DNA of 64,000 nucleotides from Rhizobiales bacterium UBA1912 (GCA_002337455.1 DDGC01000001.1:22927-86926), one strand, 5' to 3'; shown: positions 15,778 through 26,374, numbered from the stretch's first letter. Made by a program: numbers and translations. Notes: generated by a model from the letters alone, not told the origin.

Positions 15778-17358
15778 TCAGAGCATACCCTCAATCTCGC
15801 GCCGGTGGGCGTGCATTTTCAGGAACACGGCGTAGTCCGTGTCGTAGCGGGCCTTGCGGGAGGGGTTGGGGGTGCGGGTGACGGAGGCGTGGCGCATGGT
15901 TTGGGCGGCGGCGGTGAGGCGGGGGTGGAGGCCGGCGGCGGTGGCGGCGGCCATGGCGGTGCCAAGGACCATGGCGTCGGCGCCGGGAAGCTCATGGATG
16001 GTGCAGCCGGTGGCGTCGGCATAGAGCTCCATCAAAAGCGGATTACGGGTGTGGCCGCCCGTGACGTGCAGCGTATCTATGGCATAGCCCGTCGCATTGA
16101 GGGTTTCGAGGATGTGGCGGACGCCCAGCGCGATGGCGACGGCGGCGCGCCAATAGAGCTTGCACAATCCATCGAACGAGGAATCCAGACTCATGCCGGA
16201 AATGACCCCGAGCGCTGCGGGATTGGCGAAGGGGGAGCGGTTGCCGTGGAAATCGGGGAGGATGTGGAGGCGCGGAGCGAGGTCGGGTTCTGTCTCGCGC
16301 AGGCGGTTGATGCGGTTGATGATTTCGGCGTGCATGATGGGGGTGGGCGCGGCGCCCGAGGCATGGACGCGGATGATGTAATCGAGCGCGGCGCCCGATG
16401 CTGACTGGCCACCTTCAGTGAGCCAGAAGCCGGGGAGGACTGCACCATAGTATGGCCCCCACAGGCCGGGGGTTGGGCGGGGGTCTTTGGCCAGCGCGGT
16501 TACGGCGCTGGAGGTGCCAGCGACGAGCCCCAGATGCCGATCAACGCCCAATGGATCGTCGGTATACATGCCCAATACGCCCAATGCACCGGCGTGGGCA
16601 TCGACCATGCCCGTGCCCACGACAACAGAGCGCGGCAGACCCAGCTCGCGCGCAGCTTTTGCGGTCAGGGTGCCAAGCGGCGCGCCGATGGGAGACGCCG
16701 TGCGCGGCAGGCTGGCGCGGACCAGAAGATCGTCAAGGCCGATGGCGGCGAGAAAATCGGGTGACCAGCCATCGGGCTGGTGGGCAAGGAAGCTCCATTT
16801 GCTGGTGAGGGTCGATTGGCTACGCTCGAGAGTGCCGCAGGATTTCCAGGCGAGGAAATCGGCCAGGTCGAACATGTAGCCGGTCTTTTGCCAGATGGCA
16901 GGCAGGTTGCGCTTGAGCCAGAGGAGTTTGGGGATTTCCATTTCCGGGCTGAGGGCGCCGCCGGAAAATTGCAGGACCGGGTGGCCGGTGGCGTTGATTT
17001 CTGCCACCTCGGCCATGGCGCGGTGATCGAGCCAGACTATGGTGTCCCAACCCTCTTCGCCGTCAGGGCCGACCGGCAGGGATGCGCCGTCCCTGCCCAA
17101 AACGACCAGCGAGCACGTGGCGGCAAAGGCGATGGCCCCGACCGATTGCGGATCGGCATTGGCGGTGTCGAGGGCCTCGCGCACGGCGGTGCAGACTGCC
17201 GACCAGATGTTTTCCGAGCGATGCTCGGCGCGGATGGCGCCTTCGCGGCGGATTTCGATGGGCGCTTCGGCGCGACCCAGAATGTCGCCCCCGGCGGTCA
17301 CGACCCCGGCTCGGGCGCTGGTCGTCCCCACATCGACAGCAACCAGAAGGGCGGTCAT
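15778..17358 (-). CDS. FGGY-family carbohydrate kinase (ribulokinase-like)
   Basis: Phosphorylates a ketose or polyol with ATP. The 526 residues begin MTALLVAVDVGTTSARAGVV, the FGGY phosphate-1 motif. They contain WLDHRAMAEV near residue 118, GTGMVDAHAG, a VAGTSSAV segment in the second ATPase half and the VTGGHTRNPLLMELYADATG adenosine region. The pattern resembles D-ribulokinase-type members more than xylulokinase. As the last gene of the polyol operon it would phosphorylate the ketose made by the mannitol dehydrogenase. The ATG at 17358 was chosen because the conserved motif begins there. Confidence 0.9.
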   Translation of the reverse strand: MTALLVAVDVGTTSARAGVVTAGGDILGRAEAPIEIRREGAIRAEHRSENIWSAVCTAVREALDTANADPQSVGAIAFAATCSLVVLGRDGASLPVGPDGEEGWDTIVWLDHRAMAEVAEINATGHPVLQFSGGALSPEMEIPKLLWLKRNLPAIWQKTGYMFDLADFLAWKSCGTLERSQSTLTSKWSFLAHQPDGWSPDFLAAIGLDDLLVRASLPRTASPIGAPLGTLTAKAARELGLPRSVVVGTGMVDAHAGALGVLGMYTDDPLGVDRHLGLVAGTSSAVTALAKDPRPTPGLWGPYYGAVLPGFWLTEGGQSASGAALDYIIRVHASGAAPTPIMHAEIINRINRLRETEPDLAPRLHILPDFHGNRSPFANPAALGVISGMSLDSSFDGLCKLYWRAAVAIALGVRHILETLNATGYAIDTLHVTGGHTRNPLLMELYADATGCTIHELPGADAMVLGTAMAAATAAGLHPRLTAAAQTMRHASVTRTPNPSRKARYDTDYAVFLKMHAHRREIEGML

Positions 17359-17389
17359 CTCGGTCTTTAAAGCCTGTCTTGTTGGTCGC

Positions 17390-17428
17390 GAGATCGAACC
17401 GAAAAAGTCTGCAACTTTTTCTGATCTC
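17390..17428. repeat. Nested palindromic repeat, family B, copy 1
   Basis: Outer arms GAGATC/GATCTC enclose a GAACC spacer and inner arms GAAAAAGT/ACTTTTTC around a CTGCA loop. A second copy lies at 26392-26450. It sits in the gap between the HAD and kinase genes, where it could act on the mRNA. Confidence 0.65.
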
Positions 17429-18140
17429 ACTCTCTCAATCTTTTCCTCGGGAGCGACCTTAATGAATTGGGCAGATTGTGCAAATCGTCGATGAGGGCAT
17501 CGGGCCGCAAAGCGGCGAGTTGTTCCTTGAGACCGGCGGGGCCGATATGGCTGCCGCCGGTGAAAGCGATGACGGCCATGCCTGCAGCCTGCGCAGCCAT
17601 GACCCCGGCGGGGCTATCTTCGATGACCACGCAATCGGCAGGGGCCACGCCCATCTGTTCTGCGGCGAAGAGGAAGAGATCGGGGGCCGGCTTGCCGCGC
17701 CTGACCATTGTTGCCGAATAGACGTTCGGGAAGAAGCGGTCGTAAAGGCCGGTGAGCTTGAGGCTGATTTCGATGCGCTCATAAACGCTCGATGAGGCAA
17801 CGCAGGTGGGGATGTCTAGGGTGTCGAGGACGGAAGCGATGCCGGGCATGGGCTGCAGCGCGCTTTCGTAGCGGGTGTAGAGGCGATGGCGCATATCTTC
17901 GAGTGCCGCGCTGTCCATCGTCACACCATGGCCGGTGGCAAGGGACGCGGAGATGGTCTTGAGCGTGCGGCCGAGAAAATCGCGATAGGCAACTTCGGTG
18001 GAAATGGTCACGCCAAGCGCCGCGACCGTTTCGACGAGCACGTCGATGGCGATGGGTTCGGAATCGACGAGCACGCCGTCGCAATCAAAGATGACGAGGT
18101 GGGGGGAGGATTGCAGTTGGAGGGGTGCGCCCTGTCCCAT
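17427..18140 (-). CDS. HAD superfamily hydrolase (beta-phosphoglucomutase-like phosphatase)
   Basis: A 237-residue phosphatase of the HAD subfamily I with an alpha-helical cap. Motif I is VIFDCDGVLVDSEP, motif II CVASSS, the Lys of motif III lies in RRGKPAPDLFLFA, and motif IV is VIEDSPAGVMAAQAAGM. It lies between the mannitol dehydrogenase and kinase genes of a polyol operon, and such phosphatases often act on sugar phosphates there. The ATG at 18140 lies just after the dehydrogenase stop; the frame is open upstream, but the family N-terminus starts here. Confidence 0.9.
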   Translation of the reverse strand: MGQGAPLQLQSSPHLVIFDCDGVLVDSEPIAIDVLVETVAALGVTISTEVAYRDFLGRTLKTISASLATGHGVTMDSAALEDMRHRLYTRYESALQPMPGIASVLDTLDIPTCVASSSVYERIEISLKLTGLYDRFFPNVYSATMVRRGKPAPDLFLFAAEQMGVAPADCVVIEDSPAGVMAAQAAGMAVIAFTGGSHIGPAGLKEQLAALRPDALIDDLHNLPNSLRSLPRKRLRE

Positions 18141-18144
18141 ATCC

Positions 18145-19620
18145 TCAGAGCTTGCCCTGAATGTAGCGGGTGAGGGTTTCGCGGGCGCCCAATTCCCAGA
18201 CGGTGCCGAGCGCGTTGGTGAAGGCGGTGACATAGGCCGGGCTTTCTGCGGCGGCGCCGAAAATGTCCTTCATCTCCAGAAAGGCCTTTGCGTCGTCCTT
18301 GGCGCGGATCGCGGCGGCCTGGAGGCGGTCCCAGTTTGGATCGTTGGGGGGGATGGGCGTGCCGGAATCGGTGACCCCATAACAATAGCGGCACCAGAAG
18401 GCTGAAACCAGCGCCAGGCCGGCGACCGAAGCGTCCGATTTCAGCCGGTCCTCGACCGAGGGCAGGATGAATTTGGGCTGGCGGTTGGAGCCATCGAGGC
18501 ACAGGCGCTGGATCGTGTCACCGATGCTGGGATTGGCGAAGCGTTCGGCGCATTTGCGCCGGTAGGCGTTAAGATCGGTATCGGGCACCGGGGGGACAAC
18601 GGGGATGATCTCGTCTTTCGTGAGCTTTTCGAGATAGGCGGTGATCAGCGGATGCTCCATCGCCTCGTGGACGAAGTGGATGTCCATGAGCGCCGAGGGA
18701 TAGGCAATGGCGGCGTGACCGCCATTAAGGATGCGGATTTTCATCAGCTCCCAGGGGGAAACGTCGTCAACGAAAGTGACGCCGACCTTTTCGAGCGCCG
18801 GGCGGCCCAAGGGGAAGTTGTCTTCCAGCACCCATTGCCGGAAGGTTTCGCAAAAGATCGGCCAGGCATCGGCAATGCCGTAGTCATCGGACACGATGGC
18901 GCGTTCGCGGTCCGAGGTCGCCGGGGTGATGCGATCGACCATGCCGTTGGGAAAAGCGACGGCGCGCCGGACCCAATCGGCCATTTCGCTGTCGAACAGG
19001 TCGGCGAGCCCGGCCACCGCGTTGAGGGTCACCTTGCCGTTGTGGGGGATGTTATCGCAGCACATGATGGTGAACGGTTCGACCCCAGCCTCCCGGCGGG
19101 CTTTGAGCCCGGCGAGGATCAGGCCGAACACTGTACGCGGGGCCTCTGGGCGAGCGGCGTCAGCGATGACATCGGGATGGGTGGGGTTAAAGTTTCCGGC
19201 CGCGTCGAGATAATAGCCACCCTCGGTGATGGTGAGCGACACGATGCGGATTGTGGGATCGGCCAGCTTTGCGACGATGGCAGCCGGATCGCCCGGATCG
19301 AGGAAATCGACCATGGGGGCGGTGATGCGGGCCGTGGTGCCCGACGCTTCCTGTTCAACAACCGTTGAAAGGTAATCCTGCGCGGCGAGGATCTTTTTCA
19401 TTTCGGCGTCATTGGCACGCACGCCAGCTCCCACGATTCCCCAATCATGGTCTTCCCCGAGATTGAAGAGATCATCGAGATAGACGGCCTGATGTGCGCG
19501 ATGGAAGTTGCCAACGCCGAAATGGACGATCCCCGCCGCGAGATCCGAGCGATCATAACGCGGCACGGCGACCGAACCGGGCAATGAGGAGAGAGAGTTT
19601 GCCGCTAGCCTGACACTCAT
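18145..19620 (-). CDS. Mannitol dehydrogenase family protein (polyol 2-dehydrogenase)
   Basis: Long-chain, zinc-independent NAD-dependent dehydrogenase that converts mannitol, sorbitol or arabitol to the ketose. It has 491 residues, the usual length. GIVHFGVGNFHRAHQAVYLD is the NAD-binding start, TITEGGYYLD and CCDNIPHNG are family signatures, and the catalytic Lys-Asn-His set appears in KIRILNGGHAAIAYPS. It is followed by a HAD phosphatase and an FGGY kinase and preceded by a complete polyol ABC importer, as in the smo/mtl operons of alphaproteobacteria and pseudomonads. Confidence 0.94.
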   Translation of the reverse strand: MSVRLAANSLSSLPGSVAVPRYDRSDLAAGIVHFGVGNFHRAHQAVYLDDLFNLGEDHDWGIVGAGVRANDAEMKKILAAQDYLSTVVEQEASGTTARITAPMVDFLDPGDPAAIVAKLADPTIRIVSLTITEGGYYLDAAGNFNPTHPDVIADAARPEAPRTVFGLILAGLKARREAGVEPFTIMCCDNIPHNGKVTLNAVAGLADLFDSEMADWVRRAVAFPNGMVDRITPATSDRERAIVSDDYGIADAWPIFCETFRQWVLEDNFPLGRPALEKVGVTFVDDVSPWELMKIRILNGGHAAIAYPSALMDIHFVHEAMEHPLITAYLEKLTKDEIIPVVPPVPDTDLNAYRRKCAERFANPSIGDTIQRLCLDGSNRQPKFILPSVEDRLKSDASVAGLALVSAFWCRYCYGVTDSGTPIPPNDPNWDRLQAAAIRAKDDAKAFLEMKDIFGAAAESPAYVTAFTNALGTVWELGARETLTRYIQGKL

Positions 19621-19664
19621 GATGCCGCTGATCCTCGAATGGTATTCACGAGCAAACGGGGCCT

Positions 19665-20663
<999 letters not shown>

Positions 20664-20678
20664 GTGAATGGCCCTCCT

Positions 20679-21509
20679 TTACTTCACGGCGCCAAAAGTC
20701 AGGCCGCGGACCAATTGTTTCTGGCTGAACCAGCCCATGATGAGGATGGGCGCAATTGCCATCATCGATGCTGCCGAAAGCTTGGCCCAGAACAGGCCCT
20801 CGGGCGAGGAATAGGCCGCGATGAACGCGGGCAGCGGCGTGGCTTGGGTGGTGGTGAGGACGATTGTCCAAAAGGATTCGTTCCAGGCCAGGATGATGTT
20901 GAGCAGCATTGTCGAGGCGATGCCGGGAATGGCCATGGGGGTGAGGACATAGATCACCTCCTGACGGAGCGAGGCGCCATCCATGCGAGCCGCTTCGAGG
21001 ATATCGACAGGGATTTCCTTGAAGTAGGTGAACAGCATCCAGACGATGATGGGCAAATTGATGAGGGTGAGGACCAATGTGAGCCCCAGATGGGTGTCTG
21101 TGAGGCCCAATATGCGGAACAGCATGGTGATGGGCACCAGAACGCCAACCGCGGGCAGCATCTTGGTCGAGAGCATCCACATCAGGATGTCCTTGGTGTG
21201 CTTGGTGGGCGAGAACGCCATGGCCCAGGCGGCGGGAATGGCGATCACCAGCCCCAGAATGGTGGAGCCGACGGCGGTGATGATCGAATTGCCGAGGAAC
21301 CGGAAATAGTTCGAGCGCTCCAGAACGGTCTCGTAGTTTTCCAGCGTCCAGTTGAAGAACAGGAACTGGGGCGGGGTCGCAATCGCCGTACCTTCGGTCT
21401 TGAAGCTGGTCAGGAACGTCCAGAGGATCGGAAAGAAGATCAGGAAGGCGATTGCCCAGGCAAAGACCGTGAAGCCAAGCTTGCGTTGGGTCGAGATTGC
21501 GCGTGCCAT
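20679..21509 (-). CDS. Polyol ABC transporter permease (SmoG/MalG type)
   Basis: Channel subunit of 276 residues with six predicted membrane segments, first LGFTVFAWAIAFLIFFPILW. The EAA loop is DILEAARMDGASLRQEVIYVLTPMAIPG, and the ending FSQKQLVRGLTFGAVK is typical. The start is the ATG at 21509, one base after the stop of the first permease. The frame is open upstream inside that gene but is not coding there. Confidence 0.92.
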   Translation of the reverse strand: MARAISTQRKLGFTVFAWAIAFLIFFPILWTFLTSFKTEGTAIATPPQFLFFNWTLENYETVLERSNYFRFLGNSIITAVGSTILGLVIAIPAAWAMAFSPTKHTKDILMWMLSTKMLPAVGVLVPITMLFRILGLTDTHLGLTLVLTLINLPIIVWMLFTYFKEIPVDILEAARMDGASLRQEVIYVLTPMAIPGIASTMLLNIILAWNESFWTIVLTTTQATPLPAFIAAYSSPEGLFWAKLSAASMMAIAPILIMGWFSQKQLVRGLTFGAVK

Positions 21510-21510
21510 G

Positions 21511-22377
21511 TTACGCCTCCAAATTCTTGCCGACGACGCGAAGCAGGAAGATCGCGACGATGTTGGCGAGGATGACAGCGACGATGCCGCCGGCCGAGGC
21601 CAGACCGAAATCATACTGGAACTGGGCCTGGAGATAGATCAGGAACGGCAGGTTGGTGGTGGCAACGCCCGGCCCGCCATTGGTGGTGACGAAGATTTCG
21701 GCAAACACCGAGAGCAGGAAGATGGTCTGGATGAGCATGACCACGGTGAGCGCCCGCGACATGTGCGGCAGGATTATGTAGAAAAACAGCGATATGGGAC
21801 CGGCGCCGTCCATGCCGGCAGCCTCGCGCTGCTCTTCATCGAGCGACTGAAGCGCGGTTAGAAGGATCAGCGTCGCAAAGGGCAGCCATTGCCAGGCAAC
21901 GATGATGATGACCGAGAAAAGCGGCACATGGGCGAACCAATCGACCGGCTGGAAACCGAACAGCCGCGCCAGCCAGGCAAACAGCCCATTGACCGGATGC
22001 ATGAGCATGTTCTTCCACACCAGCGCCGAAACCGTGGGCATGACAAAGAACGGGGCGATGACCAGAAGGCGCACGATGCCCTGCCCGAACATTGGCTGAT
22101 CGAGCAACAGCGCCAAAAGTGTGCCGCCGACAAGGGTGATGGCCAGAACGCCACCCACAAGGACCAGGGTGTTTAGAAACACCGTCCAGATGTTGGGATT
22201 GGCAAAGAAGTAGGTGTAGTTGGCAAAGCCGGTGAACTCGGGCGCCCTGAAGGCCGTGTACCACTGGAACGAAAACCAGACGGTCATCGAGAGCGGCACG
22301 ATCATCCAGATCAGGAGCGCGATGACCGAAGGAGCCATCATGAACCGGGCCGCTGTGCGGGTTTGAGCTGTTGCCAT
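21511..22377 (-). CDS. Polyol ABC transporter permease (SmoF/MalF type)
   Basis: First channel subunit, 288 residues, six predicted membrane segments starting FMMAPSVIALLIWMIVPLSM. The coupling loop is REAAGMDGAGPISLFFYIILPHMSRA. It follows the binding-protein gene by 89 bases and is nearly fused to the second permease. Context gives mannitol/sorbitol-type polyols as ligand. Confidence 0.92.
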   Translation of the reverse strand: MATAQTRTAARFMMAPSVIALLIWMIVPLSMTVWFSFQWYTAFRAPEFTGFANYTYFFANPNIWTVFLNTLVLVGGVLAITLVGGTLLALLLDQPMFGQGIVRLLVIAPFFVMPTVSALVWKNMLMHPVNGLFAWLARLFGFQPVDWFAHVPLFSVIIIVAWQWLPFATLILLTALQSLDEEQREAAGMDGAGPISLFFYIILPHMSRALTVVMLIQTIFLLSVFAEIFVTTNGGPGVATTNLPFLIYLQAQFQYDFGLASAGGIVAVILANIVAIFLLRVVGKNLEA

Positions 22378-22466
22378 TGTCCTCTCCCTGACGTTGGCGC
22401 GCGATGGGGGGTCGCTATGCGATCAAATGGAGGGGCCGGAGATGTCCGGTCCCTCCAGATCGGATG

Positions 22467-23777
22467 CTAGCGGTAGTAACCGGCGCGATCCATTTCCATG
22501 CGTGCGGTCTGCTGGGCCTGCTGAAGGGCCTGCTCGACATCGACCTGTCCGGCAAGGGCTGCCGAGAAGATCTGGCCGACCGAAGTGCCGATGCCCTGGA
22601 ATTCAGGGATGGCCACGAACTGGCCGCCGGCATAGGGCACGTCCTGCACCGAGGAGTTGGTGGTGTTGGCCGACTGGATCGCCTCAAGGGTGATCTCGGC
22701 AAACGGAGCCGCCTCGATATAGGCCGGGTTCTGGTAGAGCGAGGTGCGGGTTCCCGGGGGAACATTGGCCCAACCTTCTTCCTCGGCAACCGTTTCGAGG
22801 TAGGCTTCCGACGTCGCCCATTCGATGAACTGCTTGGCTTCATCGACGTTCTGCGAGCTTGCCGGGACGCCCAGCGACCAGACCCACAGCCAGTTGCCGT
22901 GGTTGTCGAACTCGCCATTGGTCGGGAACAGCGCGTAACCGACGCTGTCTGCAACCTGGCTGTCATCGGGGTTGGAGACGAAGGACGCTGCGACGGTAGC
23001 ATCCATCCACATGCCGCACTTGCCCTGCTGGAACAGCGCCAGATTTTCGTTGAACCCGTTCGATGAGGCGCCCGGAGGGCCCGCATCGGTCATCAGGTCG
23101 ACGTAGTAGGTGAGCGCTTCATTCCATTCTGCGCTTTCGAACTGGGGCTCCCAGTCCATATCGAACCAGCGTCCGCCCATCGAGTTGGCGAGAGCGGTGA
23201 TGAACGCCATGTTCTCGCCCCAGCCGGCCTTGCCGCGCAGGCAGATGCCGTAGATCTCGTTGTCGCGGTCGGTGATGGCCCGGGCCGCTTCGCCGATGAA
23301 TTCCCAGGTCGGGCTCTGCGGCATTTCCAGACCTGCCTCTTCAAAGAGGTCGGTGCGGTACATGATCATGGCGCTTTCCGCATAGAACGGAGAGGCGTAC
23401 TGGGTGCCATCGACCGAAAGAGCCTCGCGCACGGCGGGGATCAGATCGTCGGCGTTGTAATCGTCGCCCAGATCGTCGAGCGGGGCGAGCCAGCCCTGGG
23501 CTGCCCAGATGGGCGTTTCGTATGCGCCAATGGTCATGACGTCATACTGGCCACCGCCGGTGGCGATGTCGGTGGTGACGCGCTGGCGCAGAACATTTTC
23601 CTCCAGCGTCACCCATTCAAGCGCAATACCGGTTTCCTCGGTGAACTGGTCCGACAGACCCTGCATGCGGATCATATCGCCGTTGTTGACCGTGGCGATG
23701 GTGAGCGATTGGGCCTGCACGCCGGCCGCAAGGGCAAACAGCGAACACGACCCGATGATGATCGAGCGTAACTTCAT
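22467..23777 (-). CDS. Polyol ABC transporter substrate-binding protein (SmoE type, family 1)
   Basis: Periplasmic ligand-binding protein, 436 residues, signal peptide MKLRSIIIGSCSLFALAAGV with cleavage near QAQ-SLT. The mature start SLTIATVNNGDMIRMQGLS, the RVTTDIATGGGQYDVMTIGAYE segment and the many Trp residues are as in sorbitol/mannitol-binding proteins. GGAGG lies nine bases before the ATG at 23777. First gene of the transport operon, with a SorC-type regulator upstream in the same direction. Confidence 0.94.
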   Translation of the reverse strand: MKLRSIIIGSCSLFALAAGVQAQSLTIATVNNGDMIRMQGLSDQFTEETGIALEWVTLEENVLRQRVTTDIATGGGQYDVMTIGAYETPIWAAQGWLAPLDDLGDDYNADDLIPAVREALSVDGTQYASPFYAESAMIMYRTDLFEEAGLEMPQSPTWEFIGEAARAITDRDNEIYGICLRGKAGWGENMAFITALANSMGGRWFDMDWEPQFESAEWNEALTYYVDLMTDAGPPGASSNGFNENLALFQQGKCGMWMDATVAASFVSNPDDSQVADSVGYALFPTNGEFDNHGNWLWVWSLGVPASSQNVDEAKQFIEWATSEAYLETVAEEEGWANVPPGTRTSLYQNPAYIEAAPFAEITLEAIQSANTTNSSVQDVPYAGGQFVAIPEFQGIGTSVGQIFSAALAGQVDVEQALQQAQQTARMEMDRAGYYR

Positions 23778-23980
23778 ATGGTAATCCTCCCATATGCTCC
23801 AAGAATGAGCATTTGCTATACGCATGGGCAATTACTCACTTTCTGCGACATAATGTCAAGGGGCTTTTGCTCATGACTGGGGAAAATGCCCAAGGAAGCA
23901 CATCGTAACGGCAGTGTTCGCGGAAATGCCTCCAGATGGATTCCGGGAATAAATGGGGAGCGAGGTTGCCGGAGCCGCCG

Positions 23981-24030
23981 GCGCTGCCGGTTACTGGATC
24001 CCGGATCAGGTCCGGGATGACGGTGGCAGG
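23981..24030. repeat. Dispersed palindromic repeat, family A, copy 3
   Basis: CTGCCGGTTACTGGATCCCGG followed by CAGGTCCGGGATGACGG, the best-preserved of three copies in the window. It lies between the SorC regulator and the polyol binding-protein gene. Confidence 0.68.
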
Positions 24031-24058
24031 AAGGAAGGTCGGGAGCGAAAAGTAGAGG

Positions 24059-25012
24059 CTAGGCCAGGAGCTGGGCGGCTGTGTCTTCGTCGGTGATGAG
24101 GCCGTTGACGAGGCCGCGGGCCACGGCGGCATGGATGGCGGCGACCTTGTTGGGGCCACGGGCAGCGGCGACAACAAGCGCCCTTCCGCCAGAAGGCAAG
24201 GGCGCCGAAGCGACACGTTCATTGGTCATGCCAGAAACCAGTTCGCCCTGGGAATCGAACACCCAGCCGAGCATTTCGCCCACGGCGCCGGCCTTTTGCA
24301 GGGCCTTGAGCTCGGCGCGGGTGACGAAGCCATCCTCATAGAGCGGCGCATTGGGGCCGAGGTCACCGACTCCGACGAAGGAGACGCTGGCCTCTGCGGC
24401 GAGGGCAAGGTTTTTTTCGATGCCGACCTGGCTGTGCAGCAACTGGCGATCCCGGGCCGTGGCGGCGATGACCGGCAGGGGCATGGGAAAGCTGGGCGCC
24501 TTGACCTTGTCGGCGATGGAAAAGATCACGTTGTAAAAGGCTGCCGAACCATCTGGCGCTATATTGCCGGTCAGGGAAACGATCCGGTGCTGGGGGCAAT
24601 CCATGGCCGGCAGCATATCGACGGCGGCCTTGAGGGTGCGGCCGGTGCCGACCCCGAGGATGACCGGGCTGGAACCGGACAGGATTTTTTCGATTTCGAG
24701 CGCCGTGGCGTCGGCAACGCCGAGAGTGGTATCGGGATGACCGGGGTCGGACGGAACGATCTCTGCAAGGCGCAGCCCAAAACGATCCTTGAGCCCGGCG
24801 GCCAGTTCGAGACAATTGGCGATCGGATGATCGAGGCGGACCTTTATGAGTTTCTCGGAGATGGCGAGTGACACCAGCCGCTGGGCGCTCTGGCGGGACA
24901 CGCCAAGCTTTGCGGCGATTTCGTCCTGGGTGTTGCCGGCAACGTAATAAAGCCACCCGGCACGGGCGGCATCGTCGAGCTTGTTGCGGTTGGTTTCAGA
25001 ACGCGGCGGCAC
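24059..25012 (-). CDS. SorC/DeoR-type sugar-binding transcriptional regulator
   Basis: A 317-residue regulator. The N-terminal HTH is WLYYVAGNTQDEIAAKLGVSRQSAQRLVSLA, and the rest is a sugar-phosphate-sensing domain with VILGVGTGRTLKAAVDML and SFVGVGDLG. I chose the GTG at 25012 because GGAGGGGGAG lies 5-14 bases upstream; an ATG at 25030 would add six residues. It precedes the polyol transport operon in the same orientation and is its probable controller, comparable to SmoC. Confidence 0.9.
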   Translation of the reverse strand: MPPRSETNRNKLDDAARAGWLYYVAGNTQDEIAAKLGVSRQSAQRLVSLAISEKLIKVRLDHPIANCLELAAGLKDRFGLRLAEIVPSDPGHPDTTLGVADATALEIEKILSGSSPVILGVGTGRTLKAAVDMLPAMDCPQHRIVSLTGNIAPDGSAAFYNVIFSIADKVKAPSFPMPLPVIAATARDRQLLHSQVGIEKNLALAAEASVSFVGVGDLGPNAPLYEDGFVTRAELKALQKAGAVGEMLGWVFDSQGELVSGMTNERVASAPLPSGGRALVVAAARGPNKVAAIHAAVARGLVNGLITDEDTAAQLLA

Positions 25013-25037
25013 AGTATTCTCCCCCTCCATTTTTCGC

Positions 25038-25209
25038 CTAGAGCATTTCGGCGCTTCCTTGAATCGCCCCAATTGCTCTCGGTGTTCTATTTTGTCCCGC
25101 TTCCGAACCGGATAAGTGGTAACCACTTATCCTGGAAACGAAAATCCTTTTGTTTTGTCGCGTTTCCGAACCAGATAAGTGGTGCCCACTTATCCTGGAA
25201 ACGCTCTAG
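25038..25209. repeat. Composite palindromic element bounded by CTAGAGC/GCTCTAG
   Basis: Flanked by CTAGAGC (25038-25044) and GCTCTAG (25203-25209). Inside are two tandem palindromes with arms GTTTCC/GGAAAC and ATAAGTGG/CCACTTAT joined by a GAACC(G/A)G spacer. It occupies the gap between the SorC gene and the selenoprotein-W-like gene. No transposase is present; it behaves like a non-autonomous intergenic repeat. Confidence 0.65.
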
Positions 25210-25248
25210 ATATACCGCATCGTCGCGGCATGGAAAGGACGAGAGAGC

Positions 25249-25530
25249 ATGGAGCCCCGCAAACCCGCGATCACCATAACCTATTGCACGCAGTGCAACT
25301 GGCTGTTGCGGGCCGGCTGGATGGCGCAGGAATTGCTCTCGACATTCGGGACGGAACTGGCCGGGGTTACACTGGTGCCGGGGACTGGCGGCATCTTTGA
25401 AATTGGCGCCGAGGGCACGCTGATCTGGGAACGCAAGCGCGATGGTGGCTTTCCCGATGTCAAAACGCTCAAGCAAAAGGTGCGCGACCTGATAGACCCG
25501 GAACGCGACCTGGGCCATATCGACCGCTAG
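25249..25530 (+). CDS. SelT/SelW/SelH (Rdx) family thioredoxin-like protein
   Basis: A 93-residue Rdx-family protein with the redox motif CTQC (Cys13, Cys16) at the end of the first beta strand, followed by LLRAGWMAQELLSTF. The C-terminal GGIFEIGAEGTLIWERKRDGGFPDVKTLKQKVRDL matches bacterial members. It uses cysteine where vertebrate SelW has selenocysteine. The partner is unknown; it probably acts in thiol redox in the cytosol. It stands alone before a peroxiredoxin gene. Confidence 0.9.
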   Translation: MEPRKPAITITYCTQCNWLLRAGWMAQELLSTFGTELAGVTLVPGTGGIFEIGAEGTLIWERKRDGGFPDVKTLKQKVRDLIDPERDLGHIDR

Positions 25531-25695
25531 AGGCGCAGCGAGCCCTTAAGGCAAAGCCTTGCCCGCTATCTGGCGCAATAGGGGAAAACATTTCCCCGGC
25601 GCGCAGTTCATGGCAATGGAAAGCACCCCATATTGGATGGGACGGTTTTTGATCCAAACGCCCGAATTTTCGGACACGGAAAAGGAGACAAGCAC

Positions 25696-26328
25696 ATGGC
25701 TATTCTGATCGGCGATACGGCGCCCGATTTCACCGCGCAGACCACCGAAGGGGAAATCCGGTTTCACGACTATATCGATGGAAGCTGGGCGGTGCTGTTT
25801 TCGCATCCCAAGAATTACACCCCGGTCTGCACGACCGAGCTGGGCTATACGGCAAAACTGAAACCCGAATTCGAAAAGCGCGGCGTCAAGGTGCTGGGCC
25901 TGTCGGTCGACAAGATCGAAGACCATGAGGGCTGGGCCAAGGACATCGAAGAAACGCAGGGCGCTGCGCTCAATTTTCCGCTGATTGCCGATGACGGCAC
26001 AATCGCCCGCCAGTACGATATGATCCACCCCAATGCCGACAACACGCTGACCGTGCGTTCGGTGTTCGTTGTGGGGCCCGACAAGAAGGTCAAGCTCAAG
26101 CTCGAATATCCTGCCTCGACGGGGCGGAATTTCGACGAAATCCTTCGCGTCATCGACAGCCTGCAGCTGACCGCCAACCACCAGGTGGCTACCCCGGTGA
26201 ACTGGAAGAACGGCGAAGACGTGATCATCGTCCCCGCCGTTACCAACGAGCAGGCAAAGGAAAAATTCCCCGATGGCTGGAACGAGATCAAGCCCTACCT
26301 GCGCATCGTGAAGCAGCCAGGCGCCTGA
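25696..26328 (+). CDS. 1-Cys peroxiredoxin (Prx6 family)
   Basis: Reduces peroxides with the peroxidatic cysteine in the motif PVCTTE (Cys45). The 210 residues and the C-terminal domain (NWKNGEDVIIVPAVTNEQAKEKFPDGW and YLRIVKQP) identify the Prx6/1-Cys class. AAAGGAGA lies nine bases before the ATG. The upstream frame is open but has no family similarity. A strong terminator follows, so it is monocistronic. Confidence 0.96.
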   Translation: MAILIGDTAPDFTAQTTEGEIRFHDYIDGSWAVLFSHPKNYTPVCTTELGYTAKLKPEFEKRGVKVLGLSVDKIEDHEGWAKDIEETQGAALNFPLIADDGTIARQYDMIHPNADNTLTVRSVFVVGPDKKVKLKLEYPASTGRNFDEILRVIDSLQLTANHQVATPVNWKNGEDVIIVPAVTNEQAKEKFPDGWNEIKPYLRIVKQPGA

Positions 26329-26348
26329 CCTAAGGCACAAGCGACAAC

Positions 26349-26374
26349 AAAAGGGCCCTGAGGGGCCCTTTTTT
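26349..26374 (+). terminator. Rho-independent terminator after the peroxiredoxin gene
   Basis: AAAAGGGCCC-TGAG-GGGCCCTTTTTT: a G/C-rich stem with flanking A and T runs, 20 bases after the stop. It can work in both directions and may also serve the convergent lipoprotein gene. Confidence 0.9.

Noticed and set aside
25249..25530. Selenocysteine in the SelW-like protein
   Set aside because: The redox motif is CTQC with normal cysteine codons, and there is no in-frame TGA.
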